A DNA stretch of 64,000 nt from Holothuria scabra (lineage: Eukaryota; Echinodermata; Holothuroidea; Aspidochirotida; Holothuriidae): the NCBI GenBank assembly GCA_037179385.1, contig CM074188.1, positions 23,143,318 through 23,207,317 on the forward strand. Direction: 5' to 3'. How positions within the stretch are numbered: position 1 is the first letter of the stretch; every line of letters starts with the position of its first letter. The translations under genes were made by a program, and so were the position numbers. The notes under the pieces are model-generated. The model was not told where the DNA came from and did not search any database. It saw nothing but the letters and a program-made list of their open reading frames with translations. Shown one piece after another: positions 1 through 11,710 of the stretch.

Positions 1-227
1 ATCTTATTACTAAAATTAGAACTGGCAGGACCGGCAATTTCTCACTATTGCTTATATGTGGAATACGTGTATGCAAGCCTAATATTAAACAGTAGGTGAC
101 GATTGGATCTAACATCATGACACTTGCCAGTCCAACCATTGTGATGGTATATGTACTGTAATATGCTCATCAATATCTCTATTTATTTCAGGTGTTGTCA
201 AATCATCCCCGAGATCATAGCTGGGTG

Positions 228-478
228 CACTCTTAAAAAGTTGGTTAAAAAAATTCACCAACACTGGTCACGTATGTCAAATACCTGAAATTGGTTAAAT
301 TTTACCCAATAATTGTTGATTAATGGGCTATCCAAGAGGTTTTTTACCACTTTCTTGGGTAACCAGCCTGTGGGGTAACCAAATAAACAACACATATTGG
401 GTAAAATTTAACCAATTTCAGGTATTTGACATACGTGACCAGTGTTGGTGAATTTTTTTAACCAACTTTTTAAGAGTG
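228..478. mobile_element. Perfect foldback (inverted-repeat) element
   Basis: The arms at 228-311 and 396-478 are reverse complements over about 84 bases with no mismatch that I can find, and they enclose an 84-base spacer. The outer ends read CACTCTTAAAAAG and CTTTTTAAGAGTG. No open frame of note lies inside. This is the structure of a foldback or MITE-type DNA element. I cannot define a clear target duplication, so the superfamily is unassigned. Perfect arms imply recent insertion or gene conversion. Confidence 0.8.
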
Positions 479-2445
479 TGGTTCATAAAAATAGATTCAT
501 TCAGGACAATCCACAAATTCTCAAAAATGAGATTTGTTTGATTAACTCAGTTACAGCTGTAGATATACTCTCCGTGATATTATCAAAATTTCTGCCACTG
601 GCTTAACTTACCAAGGACAAAAAAAAGTTGATATTTAATATCCTTGATCTCAATTTTCTGTCAAATTGGTTTACACTAAATGCCAGTTTGTTTAAATGGT
701 ACTGCAGAGGAACACTGAATGCCTCCATATTCATAGTAAAAGGTCCTTTCAAATGGGTCACAACCCTCCTGGGGACCATGACTTCCTGGCATTATCCCAA
801 ATTTGGTTAGGGGGTATAATCAAAATTCAAGACTGTTTGAGCTGATCTATTTACTGAAATGGGAGCCACGTAGTTCTGATCTCTGCTATTGATCTCACTG
901 ACTGCACGTACTCAGTACAATGACAGAAACAAATGTTCTGGAGAGAGTTGGAAGTATAATACAAGATTACTCTCAGTCTTTGGGGAGTCCTTGCCAGTCT
1001 GCTTCTAATAAAATTTAAATTAATTCCATGGCGGTTCATGTGCCTGGTTCACTTAAGGTTACCCTGTTGACAAAATTTGAAAAAGATCAGGGTAAAAGTC
1101 ATTTTTACTAGCTCAGATTTTGCAGAATTGAAAAGTTAGTTGATGAAGGCCTTGTCTGCATCTTGCAAAACCTAAGCTACAACCTAGTGACACTATTAAT
1201 CACAGACAGGTTCTATGAGTTTTATGGTAGAATTTAATTGACACATAAATTCAGGTCTGCTTCCTTGACAGGCTGCATGATTACATTGGCTGTCACGGCT
1301 GTATCTTGATTATGCAAATGATTTCTCTAATTGGTTATTTTTTCTGTGTAGTAGTCTGAGTTAAGATGTCTTCAGTGGCCTCCTGTAATGAGTTTTGTCC
1401 TCCATGCAGCACTGGTCATTAGTTATTTATTTTGCAAAAAAAAACAAGTTGACTTAATGCCTGCAACAACTTTGGTTGTTTGCGATATTGTGTTTTACAT
1501 TTGTAAAGGAATTAGTGAAGGATTCTGAATCCTGAGAGAAAGTACTAGATATGTCAAGTCATTGTACTGACCTATTTTATTTCTTGGCCGTTGGAAATGC
1601 CAAACTGCTGTCTCAGTCATCAGGAAATAACATGGACAGAACAACAGCTGTCTTATTCATGTTTAGTTGAGATATTCTTATTTGCTCTCCTGTTGTTTTT
1701 GGAAATATTTGTCCCCTTTTGTTCTACTTTGAAATATCCCATTACATATTGGACCATCAACCTTTTTCACCCTTCCCATTCCAATTGATCAACCCCAATC
1801 ATAGTTTTTCTTTCTTTAAAGGTGGTAAAAGCATAGATGCTTTTATACAGTAACTTCTGTTACTTGCACCTTGCACTAGCAGTCCATGCATGCTGACAAT
1901 TTTATGGAAAGCAAATCATAACTGGCTCATGGACAGATGTATATAACCTTTGTGGGTTTTATTTTTTAACAAAATTTGTTAAGGTTTGTCATCGTTTCTC
2001 CAAAGAGTCTACATGCAGATACAGATACTCATTTGATACTGTCTTATCTGCAGCATATGCCTTTAAGGAAAATGAAATGTTCATCCAAAGATGACCATTT
2101 AGCAGAAAAATGGGTTTGCATTTAGCTCTTTCACCTCTATCACTCATCAGCATAAAATGAAATAATTTTTTAAATCAAACTATAATTGGATTGTATAAAA
2201 ACATAAATATCTTGAAATGTGGATAATTTTCCATAAATATTGGGATCTCACCATCACTTGACTGCTCGCATCCATCTTTAAGAGCTATAGAAAGAAGTCA
2301 AACCATTTGAATTTTTGGAAGTTCGGGTTCAACATATTATTCAGGAACGACACGTGACTGAATTTGTGAAAACCATTTTTTTCTCAAAAGAAAACTTAGT
2401 TCCTCATTTTGAAAAATTTATCATTTTGCAATACTTCCAATTTTA
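479..2445. other. Noncoding stretch, nothing recognised
   Basis: AT-rich unique-looking DNA with short chance open frames of 60-65 codons. I see no splice-bounded exon, RNA gene or recognisable repeat here. Confidence 0.5.
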
Positions 2446-2602
2446 AGTTAGTTAGATGAAGTGTTTTACGGCCCAGTTTCCAACCTGTTGGTTCAAGTCA
2501 TGCCAGCCTTTTTTCCAGTTGTGGCTGACTGGCTTGTTTTCCCTACTCCATTGCTTATGCTGAGCATCATGCAAAATGGCAGTATAGGTTCCAATTTTGA
2601 GG
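2446..2602 (-). mobile_element. tRNA-derived SINE, 5'-truncated copy
   Basis: Reading on the minus strand, the segment carries the body and tail of the SINE that is best preserved at 32822-33050. It shares the blocks CAGCATAAGCAATGG, AAAACAAGCCAGT, CACAACTGGAAAAAAGGC and the tail ATCTAACTAAC. The tRNA-like head is not recognisable, as expected for a truncated retrotransposed copy. Confidence 0.7.
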
Positions 2603-3096
2603 TACAAATTTTTTACCTAAAGCATATTATGCAATATCTCCCTTGAAGTTCTGATATGACTTCATTGTTAGCCATGTCTTTAACCAAAATGATGCTACAA
2701 TATTGTCAGCCTCATCATCTCATATGAAAACAGTGTTTTGTGCTTAAAGACCTCAAACCTTGGGTTTTGTTTCAAAGTAATCAATTTTATGTGAAGGTCA
2801 TTACCATTTAGTCAGGAGTGCAGGCAGACAGTTAGGTGTTCAAATTAGATTATGATGGATCATTTGATTTGTGATGTTATTTACCAATGGGTTGGTGCCT
2901 TGCAAACGATTCTCTGAAATAACAAAAAATAAACAAGAATTGATTAATGGTTTCTGCATGTCCGTGGAAAATATTGCAGGGAATAATTTATCCAGTATCG
3001 CATTACAATTTGCTACACAAACAGGCCAAGTTGCTACACAAATGAAAAATTGTGTTGCAATTTTTTGTGTGCATAACCCTTGCATTTTCCCAAACA

Positions 3097-3170
3097 ATGT
3101 GTGAAAGACTTCAAAAATCTTCAAAACTGCTAGATGTGTGAAAGACTTCAAAAATCTTCAAAACTGCTAG
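3097..3170. repeat. Two tandem copies of a 37-bp unit
   Basis: A 37-base unit beginning ATGTGTGAAAGACTTC and ending AAACTGCTAG occurs twice head to tail (3097-3133, 3134-3170) with no difference between copies. The duplication looks young. A less regular direct repeat of GCTACACAAA lies about 90 bases upstream. Confidence 0.85.
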
Positions 3171-3533
3171 GCAAAATTTGGATTCTAATTTATTCCTTGC
3201 AATAATTGTATTTGTAGGTCTCATGTAATCTGTCAAACTATACATTGCTATTGAGTTAATACGTTGAAATTTTGCATTGATGGAAAAAACGAACACGAAG
3301 GACAAACAGGAGATAGGTGTCACTATGCTTGTCTATTGTGTTCACATCACAAACTCTGCTCTAAGCATGGTGGATCATGATCTACCCTTGTGGAAGGTTG
3401 ATCAAAATGCTGGATCCTGATCTTGAGTGTGTGTTGTTGATTTGCTTTCCCATTAGTGTATTATTTACCTCAGTAGATTGTGATCCCTTTGCTCTAACCT
3501 GGTGGGTCTATAGATCTACCCCCTGTGCAAGCT

Positions 3534-3729
3534 ACAATCTTGGACAAAACTGTTGGGACACTTTGCCATAATATTCTTGAATTTCAGTTCAAAGACTTAC
3601 ATGGATTCCCCTCCCCCGCTCCCCCTTTCAGTGTTGCACTGAAAGAGTGACTATGCCGTGAATAGGCTAACTGTGGTCAACATTGCGAAGGGGAGCGGGG
3701 GTGTCCCAAGGAGTTTTGTCCAAGATTGT
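3534..3729. mobile_element. MITE-3 copy A (196 bp, 18-bp TIRs)
   Basis: The element starts ACAATCTTGGACAAAACT and ends with the exact reverse complement. Inside are a C-rich block near 3609-3633 and a complementary G-rich block near 3687-3706, so the element can fold into a long hairpin. Copy B at 4868-5065 is identical except for a 2-base indel, and a degenerate copy C lies at 34425-34735. A TA may be the target duplication: left flank TA/CAATCTTGG here, and right flank CCAAGATTG/TA in copy B. No copy shows TA on both sides. Confidence 0.8.
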
Positions 3730-4867
3730 CCGAGCTCCACGCGTATTATTTACGAGAACCAATTCAATAGATAATGCTTCATTTTTCGGGCCGACTGTTT
3801 CGGAAAAGTTTTTTCGGAGGCATATAGGTCTGAGGATTTTAGCACAAAGAGTTAGTAGCATAAAGAGTTGTTTTAATGTGTTATTTGATTCATTTGTATA
3901 CATTTATTTAGAGTCGGGACGATAATAAAGAATAGACTGTTGCAGGTATTCTTGGGGAATTTGCATCTCGTAAGCCATGGGCAGAGGTACGGGCATAACC
4001 CCTACCAATTCCTCCTCGTAATACAGATGCAAAAACAATTAAAAAACATGTTTAAACTTGGAGGAGGCAATTTTATAGCCAATAATTTAATATTTGAAAT
4101 ATGGAAAGAGACTTTTGAAAATTTTTCAGGGACGGCTAATCGCCAGGATACGTTCTATTCCGATAAATACTATATATATACATATAACCAAAACAATTTC
4201 TTGGATAGAAAAGTCTGACTCCTATTGCAAACTGGTGTTAAGGAGACGAGATTTTTACTGAAAGAGCGCCACAATCTACCATGGAATGTTAAAGGCACAT
4301 CTGAGATCCAAGCTTTTAAAATAGAACGATGGTAGATCGTTAGTTAAGGCTGGCTTTTGGAATATTTTGAAGCAAATTGCACCCCTGTGACTCCATTTTT
4401 CACTTTACATGAAACTGGTTACGCATGCTTTTTCCCTCTTTAAACCGAAGCAATTTCATTGCGTTTTGCTTCCAAATTTGCTTTCAAAATAAATGGTAGA
4501 CCGTTGGGTTAAACTTCTCTTTCACTGCCGGTCTTGTCAAGTTCGCATGTACGGCATATTTTTTTCTTGAGAAAACGCGGTAAATTACTTTAAAATGAAG
4601 TCATAGGCAGGATACATCGGTGCCTCTGTTCTCCAAAATGCACTTATCAGGTAACACGTCACTTTTTTGAAATACATAAACACGAACATTTTTTCAATAT
4701 TCTTTGTTATTTTAAGACAGTGTAAACCAAAAACAAGTCACTGTTGAGAACAGCTACATGAAGGATCGGGCGCTTAAACTTATTCCCTTTTGCAAATCAA
4801 CCCATCAAGACAAAATGACACTTTCTACTGTGTGACGCGAGTAGTTCTAACTTCCCGAAATTCTCAG
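3730..4867. other. CpG-containing segment between MITE-3 copies
   Basis: This 1.14-kb stretch has more CpG than the surrounding DNA, for example CACGCG, TTTTCGGGCCGACTG and GTTTTTTCGGAGG. Plus-strand open frames of 80 and 92 codons (3683-3925, 3940-4218) resemble no protein I know, and I do not call them genes. It may be the interior of a larger young element that uses copies A and B as its ends, or unique DNA trapped between two separate insertions. Confidence 0.45.
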
Positions 4868-5065
4868 ACAATCTTGGACAAAACTGTTGGGACACTTTGC
4901 CATAATATTCTTGAATTTCAGTTCAAAGACTTACATGGATTCCCCTCCCCCGCTCCCCCTTTCAGTGTTGCACTGAAAGAGTGACTGTATGCCGTGAATA
5001 GGCTAACTGTGGTCAACATTGCGAAGGGGAGCGGGGGTGTCCCAAGGAGTTTTGTCCAAGATTGT
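4868..5065. mobile_element. MITE-3 copy B (198 bp, 18-bp TIRs)
   Basis: This lies in the same orientation as copy A and differs from it only by an extra TG inside GAGTGACTGTATGCC. The terminal inverted repeats ACAATCTTGGACAAAACT and complement are perfect. Near-identity with copy A 1.1 kb away means either very recent movement or gene conversion. Confidence 0.8.
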
Positions 5066-6606
5066 AGATCAAAATGCTAGATGCTGGCTGTTCTTGAATG
5101 AGTGCTGTTGATCTGCATTCCCATAAGTGTTTGATCTACCATGGTGTATTAAGAGCTAATGTGCTCACTCAGATGGGAACATGCTCAAAGTCACTGTGCA
5201 TGGTGGAGGCTGCACTTAATTGTCACTTGCATGGCACGTTTCATTAATATGCACACATATGTTATTAAGAGCATTTTTTCCGAAGTTAACCAGTGATATA
5301 AAATACCCAGGTCTTAGGAAATGCCCTCCAGATGATCATACAACATATTGCTAAGATTATAAATGTCGTTATGATTATCAGTGCATTGTATGGTATCAGT
5401 GTTTCTCATAAATAGTTCAAGTGCAAAGGTTTTTCAGAAGTTTTCACCCTTCCCCCATATTTTCACTAATATTCATTGGTAAGCAAGAAGTTTTTTAAAC
5501 TGGAAACTCCCTCCAGGTTTGTCTGATTTTGCACGAACTGTACAGTCTTGCTTCAAGTCAAAAATGTATGATCAATCATGTCAAGATGACAGTCCACAGA
5601 ATGCTTTCATCTTTTTCACATTCATTCCCGTTGGAAGGAATTTAAAATTCTCCGATGATTCATCAAGCTCACGGTAAAAATACTTGTTTATGCAGAAGGT
5701 GCTTTTAAAATTGCTGGCTTTGTCTGTCGCAACGGTTATCCTTGATAAGATATTTTGCAGGGGCATTTATACACCGTCACTGCTTAGAGTCTTTGATATG
5801 TTTGTTATCCCCCTGCGAACATATGGAAATGGAACTATAAGAATTTCTCTCCTGTTTCATGAATGGTTAATTGCAGAGAGTGCAATGCCAGCACTGTTTA
5901 TGGAAGGACAGGCTGGGATTCATAAATTATCTTGTCATTGCAGAAAGAATTTTTAACCCAAATGCCATCTTGTCATATTTGACAGACCAAGCCAGTATCA
6001 TGGCCATTCACACATGTCCTGAAGAACAAATTCCAGCTTTTGCTGAAGGTCTTCATAATTTTAAGATAATATCTCTTGCATTATTGTAAATGATGTCTTC
6101 TTTGGACATTTCAATTATTTGTCTGTCAGATGGAGTTGTAAACTTATTGATTGAGTTAAAAAAAAACTGGAGTTCACAGAGGAAGGGGCAATTAAAGAGT
6201 GCGGTAGAATGGGGAGCAATGTGGTATGGCTGTACATGCCAAGTAAATCTGCCAGGATTGAAGTCTGAGGTTAATCCACTTGAATGTTTATGTTGGTGGA
6301 GCTGTTGGAACTGGTCAAAGCGGCAGATCTTTGAGGTTGACCATACTGACATCTTAAAAGAGAGGCATGAGTTTCAGATGTGTTAGATGAAGATTATGAC
6401 AGATTTCTTATGATATCCCTTGAGAGATTGATATAGCAAAGTTGAGAGTAAAGGAAGACATGTTGTACATGTTGAAGGGTTGCTAAGTGACTGTGGCAGC
6501 CATGACCTATCTTGGGGAATAAATAATATTTCTATCTGGGCTTATGTCATTATTGTAGAATGCTTGGATTTCTGGTCACAGAAAGGTCAGTATCAAAGGA
6601 TGTGGG
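5066..6606. other. Noncoding stretch; start resembles 3397-3480
   Basis: The first 80 bases (GATCAAAATGCTAGATG ... CATTCCCATAAGTG) are a diverged copy of 3397-3480, on the other side of the MITE-3 pair. Beyond that I see only overlapping open frames of 60-100 codons near 5680-6390, with no matching splice donors and no recognisable product. Confidence 0.4.
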
Positions 6607-6862
6607 GGCCTGTATCCAACCTAGCTTAAAGTATCCGACATGCAGGCGGGACGTCTTAAATTTGACTCCTGGCTGGGTCATACCGAAGATTTTAAAAATG
6701 GAACCTAGTCACTTAGTGCCATTGTGCTTCAGTTGGTGTTCAGCATAAGCAGTTGGGTAGGGAAAACAAGCCAGTAAGCCACACCTGGAAAAATGGCTGT
6801 GGCCAGCCCAACTTAAATACTGGAAATTATAAATCCAGCTAACCTAACCAACCAAGGTACTC
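6607..6862 (+). mobile_element. tRNA-derived SINE copy
   Basis: A diverged head with tRNA-like spacing (about 6607-6672) is followed by the SINE body: GGAACCTAGTCACT, TGTTCAGCATAAGC, AAAACAAGCCAGTAAGCC and CTGGAAAAATGGC. The tail is CTAACCTAACCAACC. It is older than the 63-kb copy, judging by the number of changes in the head. Confidence 0.65.
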
Positions 6863-6912
6863 AAGGCAGTGAGATTGTTTTGGAGAAGGGGTAGCAAAAA
6901 CGTTTTCCTGTG

Positions 6913-8151
6913 CATATGGGAACGATTCTCGTGATTTGGTTCACATAGAAACCTATCGCGCAACAGATACCGGATGCATCGTCGAATGTAAACAAAGATT
7001 TAGACGACACCATTATTTTCTTAGGTGTTGGGTATCGTTCGTGTATATTGCCGTGGCGAACAAATGTATTGTTGTTGTTACTTTGTTACGTTCATCCTAT
7101 TGTGAAAAGCACATGCAACAACTGGGAGACATTACTAAGAATAAGCTCACTGGTTTGAACGCTGGTGCAGAACGCTATAAGCAGCGGTATGCTGTTCGCG
7201 GGGTATAGATCTACTAGCATGACGCTATTTTTATTAACTGTTATGAATGGCAGTAAAAACAGTCCATGGTGTAAGGTAAAATGGGCTACACAAAACTACT
7301 AACAGCGACGTAACTTTTGTTTTGTATTAGTAACAGCATGGAGTTACCACCTCGGAACTCTATGGTAATAGTATAGACCTAACTTAACCTTAGGCGTCCT
7401 CTGCTTGAGTCCCCATGCACAGCTTTTTAAAATCGTAATTTTTTTCGAAACGGTTACCCATTGTTCGGCAAAGTCTTCGGTTTCTACTAGACTGCAACTT
7501 CCATGATACAAAAAATATTTCAAAGTAATATAGGTGAGCCAATTTGTGTGAAAATGGTATAACTTAACGCAGTAACTCGTATCGAAAACAAAGTATTTGA
7601 CATGTGTTGTTGGCTATGTGTGAAACCCCCTACAAGCAACAATGGAACGGCCGATGACGTCATAGCAAATTTAATAGAGAAGTTAAGAAAAGAGGTAAAT
7701 GTCTTAAACCTTTTCTCATTTGTCATGAAAAAGTACGGTACTTAGTTTACTCCAATCAAATTGAGTCTTTGAAATATGGTAATGAACAAAATAGACTTAC
7801 AAAGGTCATTTGAAATAGTACAGAAGAGCGTACTGATCGCAAGTTAAAAAGAGTTTTTTGGAAGGGCTTGTGGATTTTGAGCTACTTCTCCATTGAAAAT
7901 TTTTAAAAATCACTTTTTTCAAACATGAAAGTACGGGATTTTTAAATTACATAGAGTTATGAAAGAAATGTAAATAGACTTAAAACAAGTTAATCCTCAC
8001 TAAAGCGATTGAAATAGGAAGATATTTGTAACAGAAGTTTAGAAATGACCTGTTTTGTTGCATGAACCTTGAATTTTTACTGCTGGTTTTACACACTAAC
8101 TCGTCGCTACGTGTGGCAGCTTGTGGTATGTGAACCAATCGTTCCCATATG
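6913..8151. mobile_element. 1.24-kb DNA element with CATATGGGAACGATT termini
   Basis: The left end CATATGGGAACGATT (6913) is matched by its reverse complement at 8137-8151. A second shared block, GGTTCACATA, follows on each side, offset by a short insertion on the left. The right 207 bases recur in inverted orientation at 63775-63981 with only a handful of changes and no gaps, which confirms 8151 as an element boundary. Because CATATG flanks all three ends it is probably part of the terminus. The interior has open frames up to 90 codons (6936-7208) that I cannot relate to a transposase. It is likely non-autonomous and of unassigned superfamily. Confidence 0.7.
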
Positions 8152-9882
8152 GAGGGTGTGTAAGAATGCAGTTAGTCAATTGCCACACCCTCCTTCCTTG
8201 CCTGTGGGTAACCATATGGTTGAACAGTCTGATGAAGTTTGGAATAAGACCTCAACTTTAGAAGAAAATGACACTTTTTCCAAACCCTGTATTGTTTTCC
8301 ACTACCTTTGAAAAAATTACGAACTATGATTTTATACTGAATGACAGTGTGAGAATTGTAATGCAATTGATAATTTCTGCACCAAGTGAGTTTCACGTAT
8401 TTCTGATCAATTATGCAATCTTGTCCTATAAGCTTTTAAAATTTGTCCTTATATCTGACATGTAATTGAATGCATGCATGGATTATCACTTAAGATTCTT
8501 CACATTTTGTGTATTTAGAACAAGCCATACCCCATCCTATTCGAAAGATAAAAAATGAATTCTGCACCTCTTCTCCTTTACATGATACCATCCTCTCTCT
8601 TGATTCCCATCGGAAAAATTAGAATATCAGAATCAACAAACATGGTCATAATTAATTTCAGTCAACTGTCTATTTATGGCCAGCTTAGCTGTCAATAAAT
8701 CTATCAATATAGCTGTGAATCTCTCAACAATGTAAATGTAAGGAAGTGTTCATCCATGATGGATGGTGACAGCTCAGCAGGTACAGTACAACAGTGGTTA
8801 ACATGGAGAATATTAAAGCCATGCTATTAGAAGTTTTGAATTTTTTTGAGTAGCACAAAGGTATGCAATGCATTCACTTGTATGCCATTTGTGTATAAAT
8901 TTAAAATGATCTGTAAAGAGCTATGTTGAAGTTGTGTAATGCCTTAGAAGGTCATTTTAAGGAATTTATAAATGTAATTTTGAAGGAATGCAGTAAGCAG
9001 CAAAATTTGAGAGGTGTAGTTCTCCAACAAAAATTACAATTGTACTATTTTTGGTAGACCAATTGGTAGATCAAATTACAAATTCTTTGTTTGTTTGATA
9101 GGTTTTGTTTTTTTTTTTGGCCTCAACTTATAACAACCAGTTCAAGGTTTAATCTAACAGTGGCCATTGCCTTTCTTCACAAATTTTGAGTAGAGACCAA
9201 ACAGAGTTCAAATCAATAGCACTATAATTAGCTTTTAATGGAGTACTTAATAGTGCATTGAAAACCAGCACTGATTTTAATCCTATACTGTATTGAGAAT
9301 TTCAGAAAGGAGCAGCCAATTCTCAAATGCAACATCCAGTAACCTTTCTCTCATCACCCACTACCTTTGGGCAAAATGTCTCATGATCCTCTTAATTTTC
9401 AAACACCTGCAAGTCCACCCCTTATAGCCCTCCCTGTTACTGTCAGAGGAAGAGGGCTTCACTCTAAATCTTTGTCAGGAAATCACTAGTGATCCAGTTG
9501 GCAAGGAGGCACAGAAGAAGGATGTAGGCCAAATTTTCAGAAAAAGTATGCGGCTAGCTTCAAGTCTCGTCTGTGCTCCATTTTCCTGTTTCGTCTGGCA
9601 CCCTTAACTGACCTTAATTTTCGTCTGAAGGAAGGGGTTGTCTGGCAAAGTTTGAATTTATGTGACTAACTTGAAAGTCAAGTTGATAACTGGCTACATT
9701 TGCTATTATTATTGACAAGACTCTTTTCATTAGGGAAAGTGTTACTTAAAAGTTGTGAAACTAACCCCTAAAATTAATTTGAAATTAATGAAAGAAGACA
9801 GTAGAGGATTGGAGGATGTCTTTTAGTCAGAAAACTTTAATGGGTGGTTAACACAGTTGGTTAGTATTAATGAAGGGTGTGG
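8152..9882. other. Noncoding stretch, nothing recognised
   Basis: AT-rich DNA with short chance open frames and a poly-T run near 9108-9118. No repeat family shared with the rest of the window was noticed. Confidence 0.5.
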
Positions 9883-9890
9883 GTTGGAGT

Positions 9891-10281
9891 CACGGACTTC
9901 CTATACATAGACAGAGCATACTGCACTGCACATTGTCGCTACCATACATGAGAGAAAAACCGCACCAAGATGGCTGTCTGCTATGGTTTTGTGTGAAAGT
10001 TTGGACTTGCTCAAGTCAGTTCCCAGACTTTGTTAGAAAGTTATAATATTTTTGAAATATGGCAAGGTAAGGTCAAAATCACTTCATGCATTGTAGGAAT
10101 ATGATATTTTTTCCCATTCAAGTTTAACTTTTGCTTAAAATATTACAGGGTCGTCGTCAAATGAGACGATTTATAGGTTCACAGCAGCCATCTTAGTGCC
10201 CCTTTTTTGCCCCAGCCGGTGACGACCTTCTACGGATAGGACGTACACGTTACATGCTGAGTCCATGTATATAAGTCAGTG
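9891..10281 (+). mobile_element. hAT-like MITE, copy 1
   Basis: The ends read CACGGACTTCC and AAGTCAGTG. The interior matches, in the opposite orientation, the element at 17327-17704, including AGACAGAGCATAC near one end and the block AAGTTTGGACTTGCTCAAGT. The 8 bases on each side, GTTGGAGT (9883-9890) and GTTGGATG (10282-10289), share six positions and look like a decayed 8-bp target duplication. CA...TG ends with an 8-bp duplication are typical of hAT elements. No transposase is present. Confidence 0.75.
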
Positions 10282-10289
10282 GTTGGATG

Positions 10290-11443
10290 CATTGGCAGGA
10301 GGGATCATAGTGGATAGAATCATTATCGTACATACCCAAGTGCACTTTGTCTCTTTTGAATTAAATTGTATTTCATTGCTTCCACAATTTGTGTCCTGTC
10401 ACTAAAATGCATTGGGAAAATGCATAAGCAGCATGATTAATGTGTTACTTCACAAGGGTTACGAAACGACTGGAAAAATTACCTTATTTACAACATTTTG
10501 GGCAATGTGAGAAAAGGAAACATAAAAAGCAAAAGAAAACGGAAACATAAAGCAAACATAATATCTTACAGGTGTTTAAAACTTGACCAAACTTTCTCAC
10601 AATTTGATAATGTTATCCTTTCATTGTCAACTTTATCATTGTAAAGCACCTGGTAAGTATTGCAATCAAGCCACCTGTAACACAATAAAGTTACTTTCTA
10701 TTTATAATGTCATTGATAACAGCTTATGAAATGCTTGCCCTAATATTGGCTGTTGATTGTTTACTATCATGCCACTATAATGACTATAAAAGGTGTTTGA
10801 ACAATACTGTATCCTTATTGGTTCCATTGTCACAAATCTGTTCGTGGGAACCTGGCATATTACACTACTCCATCAGAATCAGATGTAAGGATATATGAGC
10901 TTCTCAGGGTTATTGTTCTATTATTTACCTGTAATTATTGACCACTATGGGTTCCTATTGCTGGGAATAAGAGATAAAAGATTTTGATTGCTTCCTGTAT
11001 TGAGAGTTGGTAATTGTATGAGTAAGGTGACAGCGTCAAACAGACGTCATACTCACTTGAAATACGGTGCAGAAATTGACAAATATAGTTTTGGTGGTTT
11101 CCAGTTAGTGAAAAAAACATTTTGTTGGGTACACGTTGTGGGAATTACTTTTTCTTAGATTTGTTTTGAAGGTTTAACTTAAACAGATGAAACAACAGCC
11201 CCCACTGTGGCTGTATTAAACCATCTCCGAATATTGGCACCGGTGGTTAATTGTTCTGCGAAATCAGAGTCATTTTTACCGTGACGGAGTAGAAAAGTGA
11301 TTAAAAAGTGTGTTGAACTTGAAAATTAAGGCATGAATGTTAGTCATGATAAAAATGATTCCTGCCATAAACCTGTTTTGGTAATATATCCTTTGGTATA
11401 TATGCAATTTGCAAGTTGATATGACAGTTCATACCCTTATCTC
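10290..11443. other. Noncoding stretch, nothing recognised
   Basis: No exon or repeat recognised. A perfect donor-like GGTAAGTATT at about 10650 has no open frame leading into it. Confidence 0.5.
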
Positions 11444-11710
11444 TTAAAGGCCTGATCCTCTCATCCCAAACTACAATTATTGCAGTAGTCCACAGATTTC
11501 TAAATTGGCTCAGCTCTTTGATTGACAGTAATTAAAAAAAAATCTTGCATGTACTCTATTGAGTGTTTTGATTACACATGGGGTCTTGTAATATTCGCCC
11601 TGAAGCATTAAACTGAGATGATGTCTAGATGAATTTAAGACAGCTGTGGGAGGGGCTTAAGTGAGTAGGTTAGCATGATGTGGGACCATGAAAGTGTCAA
11701 GAGGGCTGTG
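11444..11710 (+). mobile_element. Degenerate MITE-1 copy
   Basis: This begins TTAAAGGCCTGATCCTCTCA and keeps the internal MITE-1 blocks GGCTCAGCTCTTTGATTGACAG and TGTGGGAGGGGCTTAAGT. The right terminus is no longer recognisable, so the end is approximate. It is clearly older than the copies in the last 15 kb. Confidence 0.65.

Noticed and set aside
3534..5065. LTR retrotransposon with 196-bp LTRs
   Set aside because: Each repeat has its own terminal inverted repeats, lacks TG...CA ends, and there is no primer-binding site, polypurine tract or gag/pol coding, so two MITEs are the simpler reading.
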